A model generated the notes under the pieces. The model was not told the DNA's origin. It worked only from the letters and a program-made list of their open reading frames with translations, and made no database searches. From assembly GCF_003478445.1 (NCBI RefSeq), contig NZ_QUET01000003.1:1-64000 (forward strand): 64,000 nt of DNA. The letters are read 5' to 3'. The position numbers and the translations under genes are program-made. Positions 31,136 to 41,472 of this stretch are shown here, in pieces. The stretch's first letter is position 1. Each line of letters begins with the position of its first letter. Origin of the DNA: Roseburia sp. AM59-24XD (GTDB taxonomy: Bacteria > Bacillota > Clostridia > Lachnospirales > Lachnospiraceae).

Positions 31136-33841
31136 ATGAAAAGATCGAACGTGAAAAAGGGAATTATAGCAGCGGTTGTTCTGTGCCTTGTATTTCTGCT
31201 GGGGGCAGTTGTGGTGCAGAATATGCCGGATCGTCGGACAAAGCGGTCCACGAAACAGACCGGTACAGGGAAAGAAAACGATTCGTCGGAAAGTCAGCAC
31301 AGTTTTAGTGGGCTGTCGACTTATATTATGGGAGAGGCGTACGGAAGTTGTGGTATGTATTACAGCTCGGATAACGGTGCTCTGTATTATCTGGATGCGG
31401 CAAGCGGTAAGGAGTCGATCGTATGTACAAAGACAAACTGCGAGCATAAAATGGACAGCATGAAACCATCCGGCTGTGAGGCTGATTTTAACCATGTCGC
31501 AGCATTTGTTCCGAGTGGAGAGAGACTTTATTACATACCGGCGGATCCACTGGGAGAAAATACGCCGATGGAAATCTGGAAACAGGATCTGACGGGTGGC
31601 AATCAGAAAAAGATTTTGTCTCTCAAGGGAAAAGAAAATACAGGAATGATCATTCAGGGGATGCTGTGCGATGGCATGCATATGGTGGTCGGATTTATAG
31701 AGTATGGCCGTTATACCAAAAAGGGAAAATATGTTGAATATGGATCCTTTGACCAGAAGAGCGGTCTGTATGTTATCAATATGAACGACTGGAGCTATCA
31801 GTGTATTTATCTGAAGGAAGGATCTTCGGAGGATGGCATGTTAGGAAAAAATGCATGTCCGACCATTTCTACAATGTCTATGGGAACAGAAAGGGTATGG
31901 GCATACTATACTTACTATGATTCAGGATTTGATCCAAAGAAATATAATAAAATGACGGATAAAAACCGGATCAAGTATATGAGTAAACATTCGCATTTGA
32001 TGCGGGGCGATTTTTCTTTGTCGGATGTATCGCTGTACACTATCATTCCGCAGGATGGCAATCACAGTAATACGTTTTACGGAAACTGGTGTTATGATCA
32101 GGATTATTCCGGAAATTTGCTTGCAACGAATCTGCCGACTGGCGACAGTTATCATATCTACAGTTCTCCTGCAACGGAAAAGCACAGGGAATGTGACAGT
32201 GGATATCGGGGAGTTGTAACAACAGAAAACAGCATTTTTTATGTGGTATGGAATAAAAAGAGGGAAAAGTATGACTGGTATCGTTATGACAGAAAAACAA
32301 CGAAGAAGACGTGTATTGCGTCTCCGGCTGTAGACTGTCATCCGCAGGGTGTTGCAGGAGATTATATTTATGGGGATCTATTCTGGAGCGATGATCATAT
32401 GGAACGCTGTGCGATTCCAATCAAGGAGCTGGAAAAGGGAAAATATCAGTTCCCGGAGAAATCAAAGGAAGAGGCGGCAGCAGATCAGAATAAAGAAAAT
32501 ATTGATCCGGACGATACGGTGATCTGGGGTGTGAATGATAATAATCTGCCATCGGATGAAGCCGTTAAGGAGATCAACAGTTATTTAAAGAAAAAGGGGT
32601 ATGATTTTAAGGTTGCTTTCACAAATGTACAGGATTCGGATATTGACAATATTGCAAAGCAGCATCCGGAGATTGATATTCTGCAGGCACCGGCAAACCA
32701 TGCAACGGATAATCAGGCGGCAGCAACATTGAAGTCCGGTTATTTTGAACCATTGACCTCGTTTTTGTCGGCCGATGGAAAGAAGCTGAAGGCACAGTTT
32801 AGCAAGCTTGACTGGAAAAAGGTTGAGGTTAACCGCGAGATTTATTCTGTCCCAAATTCGAATCAGACTTATGAAGGAATCTATATTGCTTACAGCAATA
32901 AATTGAAAAATAAAGCATCAGCCGGCGATGCAGATACGCTGGAAAAGGTCGGAAAGATCCTTACCAATGCAAATGTAAAGAGCGTGAAATATCCGGTGAT
33001 CCTGCAATCCAATTTGGCGGGAGGAAACCTGTCCGATTTTACGGACAGTGATTACTGCCTCGGTCTTGCGCTGAACCGCAACAGCAAAAAGCCTTCCCTG
33101 TGGTATGAAGATAAGAGTGTTCGTGCCGTATATCAGACATTTAATGAATGGTATAAGAAGGGATGGCTCTCAGAAAAAAACAAACTTTACGATCAGGAAA
33201 ATACGAATAAGAATGTTAAGAAAATAGAGACGGCACTGAAAAAGGGAGACTGGCTGGTAACGATCGGATACGGTCCATGCAGTGAGGAAATAAAGAAGCA
33301 GTCGGCTTATGTGGTACGTCCAAAGCACATTGTATTTTCAAATTGTAATATGTCTACCGGTGTGGCGGCTGCGTCTAACTGCAAGGATCAGGCAGAGACA
33401 TTTCTGATGCTGGCATACACGGATCAGACGATCGCGGATCTGATGCTGTATGATATCCGGAAGGGAAATTATCAGGTGAAAAATAATGTAGTCTGTGATT
33501 ATTCAAAGGATTATGCATTAAGTGTGATCTGGAGAAGAACGGATTTTGGAAATCAGATCGCAGCGACACAACTTGACACGGATGTGGAGTCTGCGACACA
33601 TCGTAAGAAATATCTGCAGTCCTACAATGCTGCGGCATCTCCGCTGATTGGCTTCCAGCCGGATACGGACGGATATGAGGGCGACCTTGAGGTATATATA
33701 CCGGCACTGCAGAAGGGGGAAGATATCTGGCAGGCGAAGAACTTTGATGATGAGTATGACGGTCTGATGGGCAGAATTTCGATGCGGAAGATAAATAAGT
33801 TCTGTTCTGAGGTCGCAAAACAGATCAACGCATGGAAGTAA
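31136..33841 (+). CDS. membrane-anchored propeller-like and solute-binding fusion protein
   Basis: 901 aa, SD GGAGGG. Residues 8-30 are a signal anchor. About residues 50-440 carry repeated beta-strand blocks (MYYSSDNGALYYLDAASGKE, RLYYIPADPLG, LYVINMNDWSYQCIYLK, YDWYRYDRKTTKKTC), resembling a DUF5050-type propeller. From about 470 (DDTVIWGVNDNNLPSDEAVKEINSYLKKKGYDFKV) to the end the sequence follows family-1 extracellular solute-binding proteins (IDILQAPANH, YSVPNSNQTYEGIYIAYSNKL, WLVTIGYGP). It is followed after 13 bases by a frameshifted ABC-2 exporter. A sensor or substrate-presenting role is inferred; the fusion is unusual. Confidence 0.65.
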   Translation: MKRSNVKKGIIAAVVLCLVFLLGAVVVQNMPDRRTKRSTKQTGTGKENDSSESQHSFSGLSTYIMGEAYGSCGMYYSSDNGALYYLDAASGKESIVCTKTNCEHKMDSMKPSGCEADFNHVAAFVPSGERLYYIPADPLGENTPMEIWKQDLTGGNQKKILSLKGKENTGMIIQGMLCDGMHMVVGFIEYGRYTKKGKYVEYGSFDQKSGLYVINMNDWSYQCIYLKEGSSEDGMLGKNACPTISTMSMGTERVWAYYTYYDSGFDPKKYNKMTDKNRIKYMSKHSHLMRGDFSLSDVSLYTIIPQDGNHSNTFYGNWCYDQDYSGNLLATNLPTGDSYHIYSSPATEKHRECDSGYRGVVTTENSIFYVVWNKKREKYDWYRYDRKTTKKTCIASPAVDCHPQGVAGDYIYGDLFWSDDHMERCAIPIKELEKGKYQFPEKSKEEAAADQNKENIDPDDTVIWGVNDNNLPSDEAVKEINSYLKKKGYDFKVAFTNVQDSDIDNIAKQHPEIDILQAPANHATDNQAAATLKSGYFEPLTSFLSADGKKLKAQFSKLDWKKVEVNREIYSVPNSNQTYEGIYIAYSNKLKNKASAGDADTLEKVGKILTNANVKSVKYPVILQSNLAGGNLSDFTDSDYCLGLALNRNSKKPSLWYEDKSVRAVYQTFNEWYKKGWLSEKNKLYDQENTNKNVKKIETALKKGDWLVTIGYGPCSEEIKKQSAYVVRPKHIVFSNCNMSTGVAAASNCKDQAETFLMLAYTDQTIADLMLYDIRKGNYQVKNNVVCDYSKDYALSVIWRRTDFGNQIAATQLDTDVESATHRKKYLQSYNAAASPLIGFQPDTDGYEGDLEVYIPALQKGEDIWQAKNFDDEYDGLMGRISMRKINKFCSEVAKQINAWK

Positions 33842-33854
33842 GGAGTCGTCCGGT

Positions 33855-35973
33855 ATGTGGAGAGAACATAAAAAGCTGTGGAAAAAAAGAACGGTAGCTG
33901 CATTTGTGGTGGCGGGACTTTTGTTAAATCTGTTCCTGATCCTGCGGAGTGAATACGGTCGTGATAGATGGACGGAGGCAACCGTATCCTGCTATCGCAG
34001 TGTGTACCGTGAGATAAAGAATATGCAGCCGGAAAAGGCAAAGCGTTATCTGGAGAAAAAGTCGAATAACCAGAATGTGGATTATCTGCGTCGCATTGGT
34101 TACAGTGAACTGCAGGATGAGACTTCCCATGCCGGCAGCTATGATGATTATCTGGATGCGAGAGAGCAGGACTATTCGCAAAGTGAAGTGTTTGACGCAT
34201 TTCGAAAGACCAGCAAATATGACAGGAAGGACGCCGCAAAGGTAATGGAGAAGCTGCGCAGGTTTCGGGGGAAAACGCTGGCGGTTGTGCCTTCCAGAGG
34301 CTGGCATATTATCTTTCTGTTCTTTCAAACGGATATCGCCGGGCTGATGGTCCTTTTTGCGGCGGCAGCAATCAGCTTTATGCAGGAGAAGGAGCGGGGA
34401 GAATATGTCTTTATCCGCACAATGAAACGGGGAAGAGGACCATTTATCCTTCAAAAGGCAGTGGCGCTGATGATGTTCACGGCGGAGGTGCTTTTGCTCT
34501 TATATCTGGAAAATATACTGGTGGCGTGGAGACTTTACGGATTGGGGGATCTGCATGCATGTTTGCAGTCCGTAAGCGGCTTTATCGGCACCGGCGTGAA
34601 GGCGGAGCTTGGACAGAGCATTGTCCTGTTTTTGGGACTCAAACTTCTGGCGTATTTTCTGGTGATGCTTGTGATCCTGTTTCTGATGACGGTCTGCGGA
34701 ACACACAGAAGCTGTTTGTCAGCTTTGCAGGGGTCCTTGGGATAAGCAGTGTGTTGTATTGGGGGATACCGGAGAACAGCTGGCTGTCGGTTTTTAAGTA
34801 TGTTAATATCATGGGATTTCTGCATACGGGGGATATGATGGCAGTATATCGGAATATTGGTCTGTACGGTTTTCCGGTCAGTTATATTACCGTCAGTATT
34901 GTTGTCTGTGTGATCGCGGGAGCACTCTTGCTTGCGGCAACCGTGTTAATCTTTAGTGAGCAGAAGATCACGTCCCGTGCCGGACATCGCATTCTGCCAA
35001 AGGGGAAACGGCAGAGAAAGATTCGCAGTTATCGTTTATTTTACGGGGAAACAAAAAAGATACTGCATTATCAACATATGCTTCTGTTTGTCGCAGGATT
35101 TGCGGTTTTGATTCTGTGGAATTATAAGCCGGTTACCATGCTGTATAATGACGACTCGGATGTCTATTATAAGCAATATGTCGATCAGGTGTCCGGACCG
35201 TATACAAAGGCATCGGCGGCAAAGATCCGGGAATGGCAGCAGGAACGGCTTGAGATGGACAAAAAGATTCACGATGAAAAGCATCAGTCCTCCTCGAGGC
35301 GGTTCGGTCACGGATCGAGTATGGATACACCAAGGAACGAAATAAGACGAAAGGATTTATGTCACTGCTCAGTCATTTAAACTACAGCTACAGCATACCG
35401 GGCGGCGGTCTTTATTATGAGAGAGGCTATGAGCAGCTGACCGGTTATGAGGAGGCATGGAAACGGGATGCACTGCTGGCGCTGGAGAGTGTGCTTATGG
35501 TGATCCTGGCGGTGGCAGGCATCTATTCGATCGAGTATAACACGGGAATGATGCGGCTGCTGAAAACGACACCTCTCGGGAGGAAGGATCTGCGAAGTGC
35601 GAAGCTGTGGATCGGCGCCGGACTTGTTACTGTGATCTTCGCAATGGTGTACGGCAGCGAACTTTATCGTATATTAAGTGCATTCGGGACGAAGGGCTGG
35701 AACTGCTCGGTTGCCTGCATGTCCCATATTCCGATGAAGCTGTCGGGACTGACGGTGGCGGATTATCTGATCTTGATCTTGGCGATGCGTTACATTGGTC
35801 TTTTGCTGTTGATGGTCTGCATTTATCTGATCTGCCGGCGCGCCAAAAGCTTTATCATGACAATGGTATATTCGGCTGCTGTATTTGCAGTGCCGCTGGT
35901 TTTGTATCTGAGTGGAGTGCAGATTCTGCGTTATATTTTGTTAAATCCGCTGCTTCTGGGAAATATATTTTAG
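33855..35973 (+). pseudogene. ABC-2 type permease, two frameshifts
   Basis: One coding region of about 705 codons is spread over three frames: 33855 to about 34700, on to about 35290, then to 35973. Membrane helices are seen at VAAFVVAGLLLNLFLIL, TDIAGLMVLFAAAAISFM, ILVAWRLYGL, FVSFAGVLGISSVLYW, VSIVVCVIAGALLLAATVL, MLLFVAGFAVLILW and several more near the end, with large extracytoplasmic loops, as in lipid or peptide ABC-2 exporters. Both breaks are single-base losses; adding a G at GCGGAAC restores VCGNTQKLFVSF. It sits between the fusion protein and its ATPase. Confidence 0.75.
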
Positions 35974-35992
35974 AGGAAAGGTGTGTAAGCAT

Positions 35993-36858
35993 ATGGAGAT
36001 CAGGATATCTCATCTGACAAAACGGTTTGGAGATAAAACAGCACTGGACGATGTGAGTCTTACGCTGGATGCGGGCGTGCATGCACTGCTTGGACCGAAC
36101 GGAGCGGGCAAAAGCACGCTGATCAATATATTGACGGACAGCATTGAGCGGGACAAGGGGGAGGTTCTGTACAACGATTATGAGATCACGTCGCTGGGAG
36201 CAAAGTACAGGGAGCTTCTCGGATATATGCCACAGCAGCAGAGACTGTATGATAATTATACGGCGGAGGAGTTCTTAAAATATATGGCGGCAGTCAAGGG
36301 GATCGCACCTGCCGGGCGAGGGAGCAGATTGCGGAGCTTTTGAAGGTGGTAAATTTGTGGGAGGTCCGCCGCAAAAAGGTGGGTGGCTTTTCCGGCGGTA
36401 TGAAGCAGCGTGTTCTGCTGGCGCAGGCACTTCTGGGAGAGCCTCGCATTCTGATCCTTGATGAGCCGACGGCGGGACTGGATCCAAGTGAGCGTATCAA
36501 TATCCGGAATTATATTGCCACGGTGGCGCAGAAAATGATCGTGCTTTTTGCCACGCATGTTGTGAGCGATATTGAATGTATTGCGAAGGATGTGATCATG
36601 ATCCGGGACGGAAGGATCTGTAAAACGGGGACGCCGATGGAGCTGATCGACGGCATGCAGGGAAAGGTGGGCGAGCTGCCGTGTAAGCTGGAGGATCTGG
36701 AGCAGCTTCAGACAAAATACTGTGTCGGAAATGTTTATCAGAGACGGGAGGGACTTCGTGTGCGCATCGTGGGGGATGAACTGCCGGAGGAGGCTTTGCC
36801 GGTCAAGGACAGTATTGATCTGGAAGACGTGTATATGTATCATGTCATGAATTCATAA
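35993..36858 (+). pseudogene. ABC transporter ATPase, one frameshift
   Basis: About 287 codons. ISHLTKRFGDKTALDDVSL and LGPNGAGKST (Walker A) are in the first frame, then GFSGGMKQRVLLAQALLGEP (signature), ILILDEPTAGLD (Walker B) and ATHVVSDIE (switch His) in the second. The break is near 36315: one more G in GCCGGGCG restores PAGAREQIAELLK. It should energise the preceding permease. The start at 35993 or GTG 35981 is unresolved. Either sequencing error or a dead transporter. Confidence 0.85.
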
Positions 36859-36905
36859 AACAACATATAACACGAAAATCTTGTATGTTTCTAAAATACC
36901 TTATA

Positions 36906-36934
36906 TTTACCCAAAACTTGCCAGCTTTTATAAT
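36906..36934 (+). promoter_or_regulatory. promoter of the malEFG-like operon
   Basis: TTTACC (36906-36911), 17-bp spacer, TATAAT (36929-36934), 67 bases before the binding-protein ATG. It is probably the target of the regulator acting on this operon. Confidence 0.55.
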
Positions 36935-37001
36935 GAATTTATCACATAAATACAGCAGGAATGAACCTGCTGCATGGAAAAAGAATGAGGAGGAATTCGT
37001 T

Positions 37002-38303
37002 ATGAGAGCGAAAAAATTATGTGCGTTATTGCTGACAACAGCAATGGTTACATCGGTTTTTACCGGGTGTGGTAAAACATCTTCAACAGGAGACAAGGCA
37101 AGCTCGGCTGATGCCGGAAGCAGTGCCAAGACAGAGACAAAGGATGTGAAACTGACGGTATGGGGACCGCAGGAGGATCAGGCAAAAATGAAGGGCTACA
37201 AAGATGGTATCCTGAAGGCAATGTGTGATTCCTTTAATGAAGAGCATCCGGAGTGGAATATTACATTTGAGTATGGCGTATGCTCCGAGGGAGATGCCAA
37301 GGACGTTGTGACAAAGGATGTGGATGCGGCAGCGGATGTTTATATGTACGCAAATGACCAGATTCCAACATTAGTTGAAGCAGGTGCTCTTTCAAAGCTT
37401 GGAGGAACGACAGTTGATGAGATCAACGAGAACAACGAAAAGGCAATGATCGACTCCGTAATATATGATGGCAGTGTGTACGGAATTCCGTACACATCAA
37501 ATACATGGTTCATGTACTATGACAAGAGCAAGTTCAGCGAGGACGAGGTAAAATCTCTCGATAAGATGATGTCCAAGGATCTTGGAAATGGCGTTACAAA
37601 CTTTGCATTCCCACTGGACAACAGCTGGTACATTGAAGCGTTCTACTATGCTGCAGGCGGCACACTCTTCGGAGACGGAACTGACGCATCTGCAGGCTGC
37701 GACTGGGACAGCGACGCCGGTGTGGCAGCAACAAAGTACATGGTAAATCTTGCAAAGAACAAGAAGTTCTCCTGTGAGAAGGACGGAAGCAGTATTGCGA
37801 AATTTAAGGACGGCAAGCTGGGAGCATACTGTAGTGGTTCCTGGGATGCAAAGGCAATTAAGGAAGCACTTGGAAAGAATTTTGCAGCTGTACAGCTTCC
37901 AACTGTGACAATTAACGGACAGGAAGGTCAGATGAAGTCCTTCGCCGGAAGTAAGGCAATTGGTGTGAACCCGAAATGCGAGAATCAGGATGTGGCAGTT
38001 GCACTTGCACGTTACCTTGCAGGCGAAGAGTGTCAGAAGATCCGTTTTGAATCAAGAGGAATTGCTCCGATCAATAAAACACTTGCAGCTGATTCTGCTG
38101 TAACAAAGGATATTGTGATCAAGGCACAGGCAAATGAGATTGCCAATGCGGCAGTTGTACAGCCACTTCTCTCTGAGATGGGAAGCTACTGGACACCGGC
38201 AGAGACGATGGGTAAAGAAATCGTTCAGGGCGATGTAACAGAGGCAAATGCAGAGAAGAAGACAAAGGAAATGGTAAAGGGTATCCTGAGCAACGGTCTG
38301 TAA
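37002..38303 (+). CDS. malE: maltose/maltodextrin-type ABC substrate-binding lipoprotein
   Basis: 433 aa from ATG 37002 (SD GAGGAGG 8 bases upstream; the longer ORF lacks one). The signal peptide ends at lipobox VFTGC (Cys about residue 24). The mature part follows family-1 binding proteins: KLTVWGPQEDQAKMKGY, FNEEHPEWNITFEYG, AADVYMYANDQIPTLVEAGAL, VYGIPYTSNTWFMYYDKSKF, GAYCSGSWDAKAIKEAL, AKGSKAIGVNP-like AGSKAIGVNPKCEN. It captures maltodextrins outside the membrane and delivers them to the two permeases encoded next. MalQ/GlgP nearby support the substrate. No msmK-like ATPase is here, so a shared ATPase is likely encoded elsewhere. Confidence 0.9.
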   Translation: MRAKKLCALLLTTAMVTSVFTGCGKTSSTGDKASSADAGSSAKTETKDVKLTVWGPQEDQAKMKGYKDGILKAMCDSFNEEHPEWNITFEYGVCSEGDAKDVVTKDVDAAADVYMYANDQIPTLVEAGALSKLGGTTVDEINENNEKAMIDSVIYDGSVYGIPYTSNTWFMYYDKSKFSEDEVKSLDKMMSKDLGNGVTNFAFPLDNSWYIEAFYYAAGGTLFGDGTDASAGCDWDSDAGVAATKYMVNLAKNKKFSCEKDGSSIAKFKDGKLGAYCSGSWDAKAIKEALGKNFAAVQLPTVTINGQEGQMKSFAGSKAIGVNPKCENQDVAVALARYLAGEECQKIRFESRGIAPINKTLAADSAVTKDIVIKAQANEIANAAVVQPLLSEMGSYWTPAETMGKEIVQGDVTEANAEKKTKEMVKGILSNGL

Positions 38304-38381
38304 AGATTACATTTCCGGTAATATCCGTGCTGCAGTAAAAAGCGGCCGGAGGATTAGTAAGGGATAAAGGAGAAATGTCCT

Positions 38382-39755
38382 ATGGCAAATATGATGGATC
38401 ATGCAAAGGTCATTTCCGTGAAAAATGCACTGAGGCATGGGGATATATTTACCCGTCTCAGTGCGGTTATCATGGGGGCCGGCAATATATGCAGAAAGCA
38501 GATCGTCAAGGGTCTGTTATATCTGGCAGCAGAGATTCTGTTTATTGCCTTTATGGTTGTGAGTGGAGTTGGACTGCTTGGCGGTCTTACGACGCTTGGC
38601 ACTAATGAAGGCGGGGAAGTATTTAATGAAGCGGCACAGGTGTATGAGTATACTTCCGGTGATAATTCCATGTTGATACTGCTTTATGGAATTTTGGCGA
38701 TCATTGCAGTCATCGCATTTGTGCTTTTGTGGAGATCCTCTCTGAAATCGGCATATCAGGCACAGCTTTTACAGCAGGAAGGCAAAGCAGTTCCGAATTT
38801 TCGCCAGGATCTGGCGGCTCTGCTTGATCAGAACCTGCATAAGACACTGCTTGCCGGACCAATCGTCTGTATTATTGCGTTTACAATACTTCCGCTTGTA
38901 TTTATGGCGTCGATCGCATTTACAAATTACGACAGAAATCATCAGCCACCCGGAAAATTATTTGACTGGGTTGGTTTCAGCAACTTTGGAAAACTTTTAG
39001 ACAGCTCCAGCGGACTTGGAACAGCATTCTGGCATGTGCTTGGCTGGACGATCGTCTGGGCGGTTTTTGCAACATTTTTGAATTACATACTGGGAATGAT
39101 CCTCGCCATTGTGATCAATCGTCAAGACACAAAGTGGAAGAGTATGTGGAGATTTATCTTTGTATTGTCCATTGCAATTCCTCAGTTTGTATCACTTCTG
39201 GTCATTAGAACCATGCTGCAGCCGGAGGGCTCGATCAATGTTCTTCTCAAACAGCTTGGGCTGATCCAGAAAAGTCTTCCTTTCTGGACCGACGTTACCT
39301 GGGCAAGAATTACGATCATTGTGGTAAACCTGTGGGTCGGTGTTCCGTATACAATGCTTCAGGTGACCGGTATCCTTCAGAATATTCCGGCGGATCTTTA
39401 TGAGGCTGCCAGAGTGGATGGTGCCAATGCGGTGGTCCAGTTTTTCAAGATCACACTTCCGTATATGCTGTTTGTGACAACGCCATACCTGATCACACAG
39501 TTTATCGGAAACATCAATAACTTTAATGTCATTTATCTGTTGACAAAGGGTGCTCCGGCAGCACTAAGCTACAACAACGGAACCGCCGGTAAGACCGATC
39601 TTTTAGTGACCTGGCTGTATAAGCTGACCATGGACTTTAAGGATTACAATTATGCTGCGGTTATCTCGATCATGGTATTTATACTGTCGGCTGTATTCTC
39701 CCTGTGGGCGTACCACAAGACAGGGGCATTAAAGAATGAGGAGGGATTCCAATAA
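38382..39755 (+). CDS. malF: maltodextrin ABC transporter permease MalF-like
   Basis: 457 aa, ATG 38382 with AAGGAG 9 bases upstream. An N-terminal extension with two membrane helices (LYLAAEILFIAFMVVSGVGLLGG; SMLILLYGILAIIAVIAFVLLW) precedes the core permease of six helices. The EAA loop is seen at YEAARVDGANAVVQFFKITLPYM. This length and extension are usual for MalF in Firmicutes. It overlaps malG by one base (TAATG). Confidence 0.92.
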   Translation: MANMMDHAKVISVKNALRHGDIFTRLSAVIMGAGNICRKQIVKGLLYLAAEILFIAFMVVSGVGLLGGLTTLGTNEGGEVFNEAAQVYEYTSGDNSMLILLYGILAIIAVIAFVLLWRSSLKSAYQAQLLQQEGKAVPNFRQDLAALLDQNLHKTLLAGPIVCIIAFTILPLVFMASIAFTNYDRNHQPPGKLFDWVGFSNFGKLLDSSSGLGTAFWHVLGWTIVWAVFATFLNYILGMILAIVINRQDTKWKSMWRFIFVLSIAIPQFVSLLVIRTMLQPEGSINVLLKQLGLIQKSLPFWTDVTWARITIIVVNLWVGVPYTMLQVTGILQNIPADLYEAARVDGANAVVQFFKITLPYMLFVTTPYLITQFIGNINNFNVIYLLTKGAPAALSYNNGTAGKTDLLVTWLYKLTMDFKDYNYAAVISIMVFILSAVFSLWAYHKTGALKNEEGFQ

Positions 39756-40615
39756 TGAATAAGTACCGCATTCGAAAGAAATTTACGAATTTTATAGTGC
39801 ATGCGTGTCTGACCATTCTGGCATTGATCTGGATTTTTCCTCTGTTCTGGGTGATCATGACATCCTTCCGGGCAGGAAAGGGCTCCTACTCCAGCACTTT
39901 CTTTCCGGATAAGCTGACACTCAATAACTATGTGTCCCTTTTTACGGACACAGATGTATTTAATTTTCCACAGTGGTTTTTGAATACGCTGGTGGTTGCG
40001 ATCTTTTCCTGTATTTTGTCTACGTTTTTCATTGTATCAATTGCTTATGTGACTTCAAGGCTCCGCTTTAAGTCCAGAAAGCTCCTCCTGAATGTGGCAT
40101 TGGTTCTTGGAATGTTTCCGGGATTTATGGCAATGATCGCAATTTACTATATTTTGAAGGGAATCGGCATGACGCAGGGCGTCTTAAAGCTTGTATCGCT
40201 TGTGCTTGTGTATGCCGGAGGCTCCGGTATCCTGCAGTTCTATGTGGCGAAGGGATTTTTCGATACGATCCCGCGCAGCATCGATGAGGCAGCGTATATT
40301 GACGGAGCCACGAAATGGAATGTGTTCCGGCGGATCACGATCCCATTATCAAAGTCCATTATTGTGTATACGGTGCTGACCTCGTTTATCGCTCCATGGA
40401 TCGACTTCGTGCTGGCGAAGGTCATCATCGGTACGGATGCCAAGTATTACACCGTGGCGATCGGACTTTGGAACATGCTGGAAAAGGAAAACATTTACCA
40501 GTGGTATACCCGGTTTGCCGCCGGTGCGGTTTGTGTATCCATCCCAATTGCTGTATTGTTCCTGTTTATGCAGCGTTGTTACACAGACGGACTGACCGGA
40601 GCGGTGAAGGGGTAA
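39755..40615 (+). CDS. malG: maltodextrin ABC transporter permease MalG-like
   Basis: 286 aa with six membrane helices. The start has SD GAGGAGGGATTCC and overlaps the malF stop. The EAA loop reads DEAAYIDGATKWNVFRRITIPLSKS. It pairs with MalF to form the channel. It is followed by a strong terminator, closing the operon. Confidence 0.93.
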   Translation: MNKYRIRKKFTNFIVHACLTILALIWIFPLFWVIMTSFRAGKGSYSSTFFPDKLTLNNYVSLFTDTDVFNFPQWFLNTLVVAIFSCILSTFFIVSIAYVTSRLRFKSRKLLLNVALVLGMFPGFMAMIAIYYILKGIGMTQGVLKLVSLVLVYAGGSGILQFYVAKGFFDTIPRSIDEAAYIDGATKWNVFRRITIPLSKSIIVYTVLTSFIAPWIDFVLAKVIIGTDAKYYTVAIGLWNMLEKENIYQWYTRFAAGAVCVSIPIAVLFLFMQRCYTDGLTGAVKG

Positions 40616-40677
40616 ATGTAAAGAGAATTTCCGGAGCTGCGGAAAGACTACTATGATAACATAAACAGCCTCTATGA

Positions 40678-40737
40678 ATGAACACGATATTGCAGATTTC
40701 CATATGATGGGAAATGTAATATCGTGTTTTAATATTA
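40678..40737 (+). terminator. terminator of the malEFG-like operon
   Basis: AACACGATATT and AATATCGTGTT form an 11-bp outer stem; an inner stem ATTTCC/GGAAAT continues it. TTTTAATATT follows. Confidence 0.8.
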
Positions 40738-40741
40738 AAAT

Positions 40742-40797
40742 AATGTGTAAATAATACACATTTAATAATTGACCGATGTGTAAAGAGTGTGTATAAT
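40742..40797 (+). promoter_or_regulatory. hicAB promoter and operator
   Basis: TTGACC (40769-40774), 17-bp spacer, TATAAT (40792-40797) is near-consensus. Just upstream lies a perfect dyad AATGTGTA-AATAA-TACACATT (40742-40762), and the spacer carries further GTGTA words. These are likely binding sites for the HicB antitoxin's DNA-binding domain. Confidence 0.7.
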
Positions 40798-40824
40798 ATA
40801 AGCAGATAGGGAGGAGGAATGTGA

Positions 40825-40995
40825 ATGAAGCAAAGAGATTTAGTGAAAAAGCTGGAAAGCGCAGGGTTTGAGTTTGTACGTCATGGTAGAAACCATGATA
40901 TATATCAAAGAGGTGACGATGAAGAAAAAATTCCGAGACACCGAGAACTTAATGAGCGGTTGGCAAAAGCAATATTGAAAAAGTGGGGATTATAA
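40825..40995 (+). CDS. hicA: HicA-family toxin
   Basis: 56 aa, SD GGAGGAATGTGA region. It begins MKQRDLVKKLESAGFEFVR and contains the HicA core with the catalytic His region RHGRNHDIYQ and PRHRELNERLAKAILKKWGL. HicA is a small dsRBD-fold mRNA interferase that blocks translation when free of HicB. It precedes hicB by 43 bases. It is too short for many automatic ORF cut-offs. Confidence 0.88.
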   Translation: MKQRDLVKKLESAGFEFVRHGRNHDIYQRGDDEEKIPRHRELNERLAKAILKKWGL

Positions 40996-41038
40996 GAATA
41001 TTATCTTAGTATATAAATTATTATTGGAGGTTGATAAT

Positions 41039-41472
41039 ATGAAGGTGACATATCCAGTGATTTTTACAGATGTTGATACAAATATTTTGATTGAGGTACC
41101 GGATCTTGGAATATTGACAGAGGCTAATGAAGAGGGAAAACCTAAAGGCACTATGGCTGATGCAATGATGATGGCGAGAGATGCGATAGGTCTAAGCTGT
41201 ACACTGCGGAGGATGAGGGGAAGAAAGTTAAACAACCTTCTGTTATGTCTGAAATAGATATTTCCAAAGGAACATTTTCAGAAGAAGGGAAGAGTATTCT
41301 TTCACTGGTAGATGTGGATCTGGTTGTGTATCGAAACAGATTGGACAATAAAGCGGTAAGGCGAAATGTGACCCTTCCGAATTGGTTAAATCAGGAGGCT
41401 GAAAAGTCTCATTTAAATGTATCTAAGGTTTTGCAGGAAGCACTTATGGCGAAGTTAGGAGTTTCAAGATAG
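41039..41472 (+). pseudogene. hicB: HicB-family antitoxin, one frameshift
   Basis: About 145 codons from ATG 41039 (GGAGG 8 bases upstream). The N-terminal partial RNase-H-like domain reads MKVTYPVIFTDVDTNILIEV and GTMADAMMMARDAIGLS. The C-terminal ribbon-helix-helix reads NVTLPNWLNQEAEKSHLNVS. The break lies near 41200: one more T in CTGTACACT restores LSCYTAEDEGKKVKQPS. A real loss of HicB with a functional HicA would be toxic, which argues for sequencing error. Confidence 0.82.

Noticed and set aside
33855..36858. True pseudogenisation of the ABC exporter
   Set aside because: The only defects are one-base losses like those in unrelated genes across the window, with no premature stops in the restored frame; sequencing error is preferred, though decay is not excluded.
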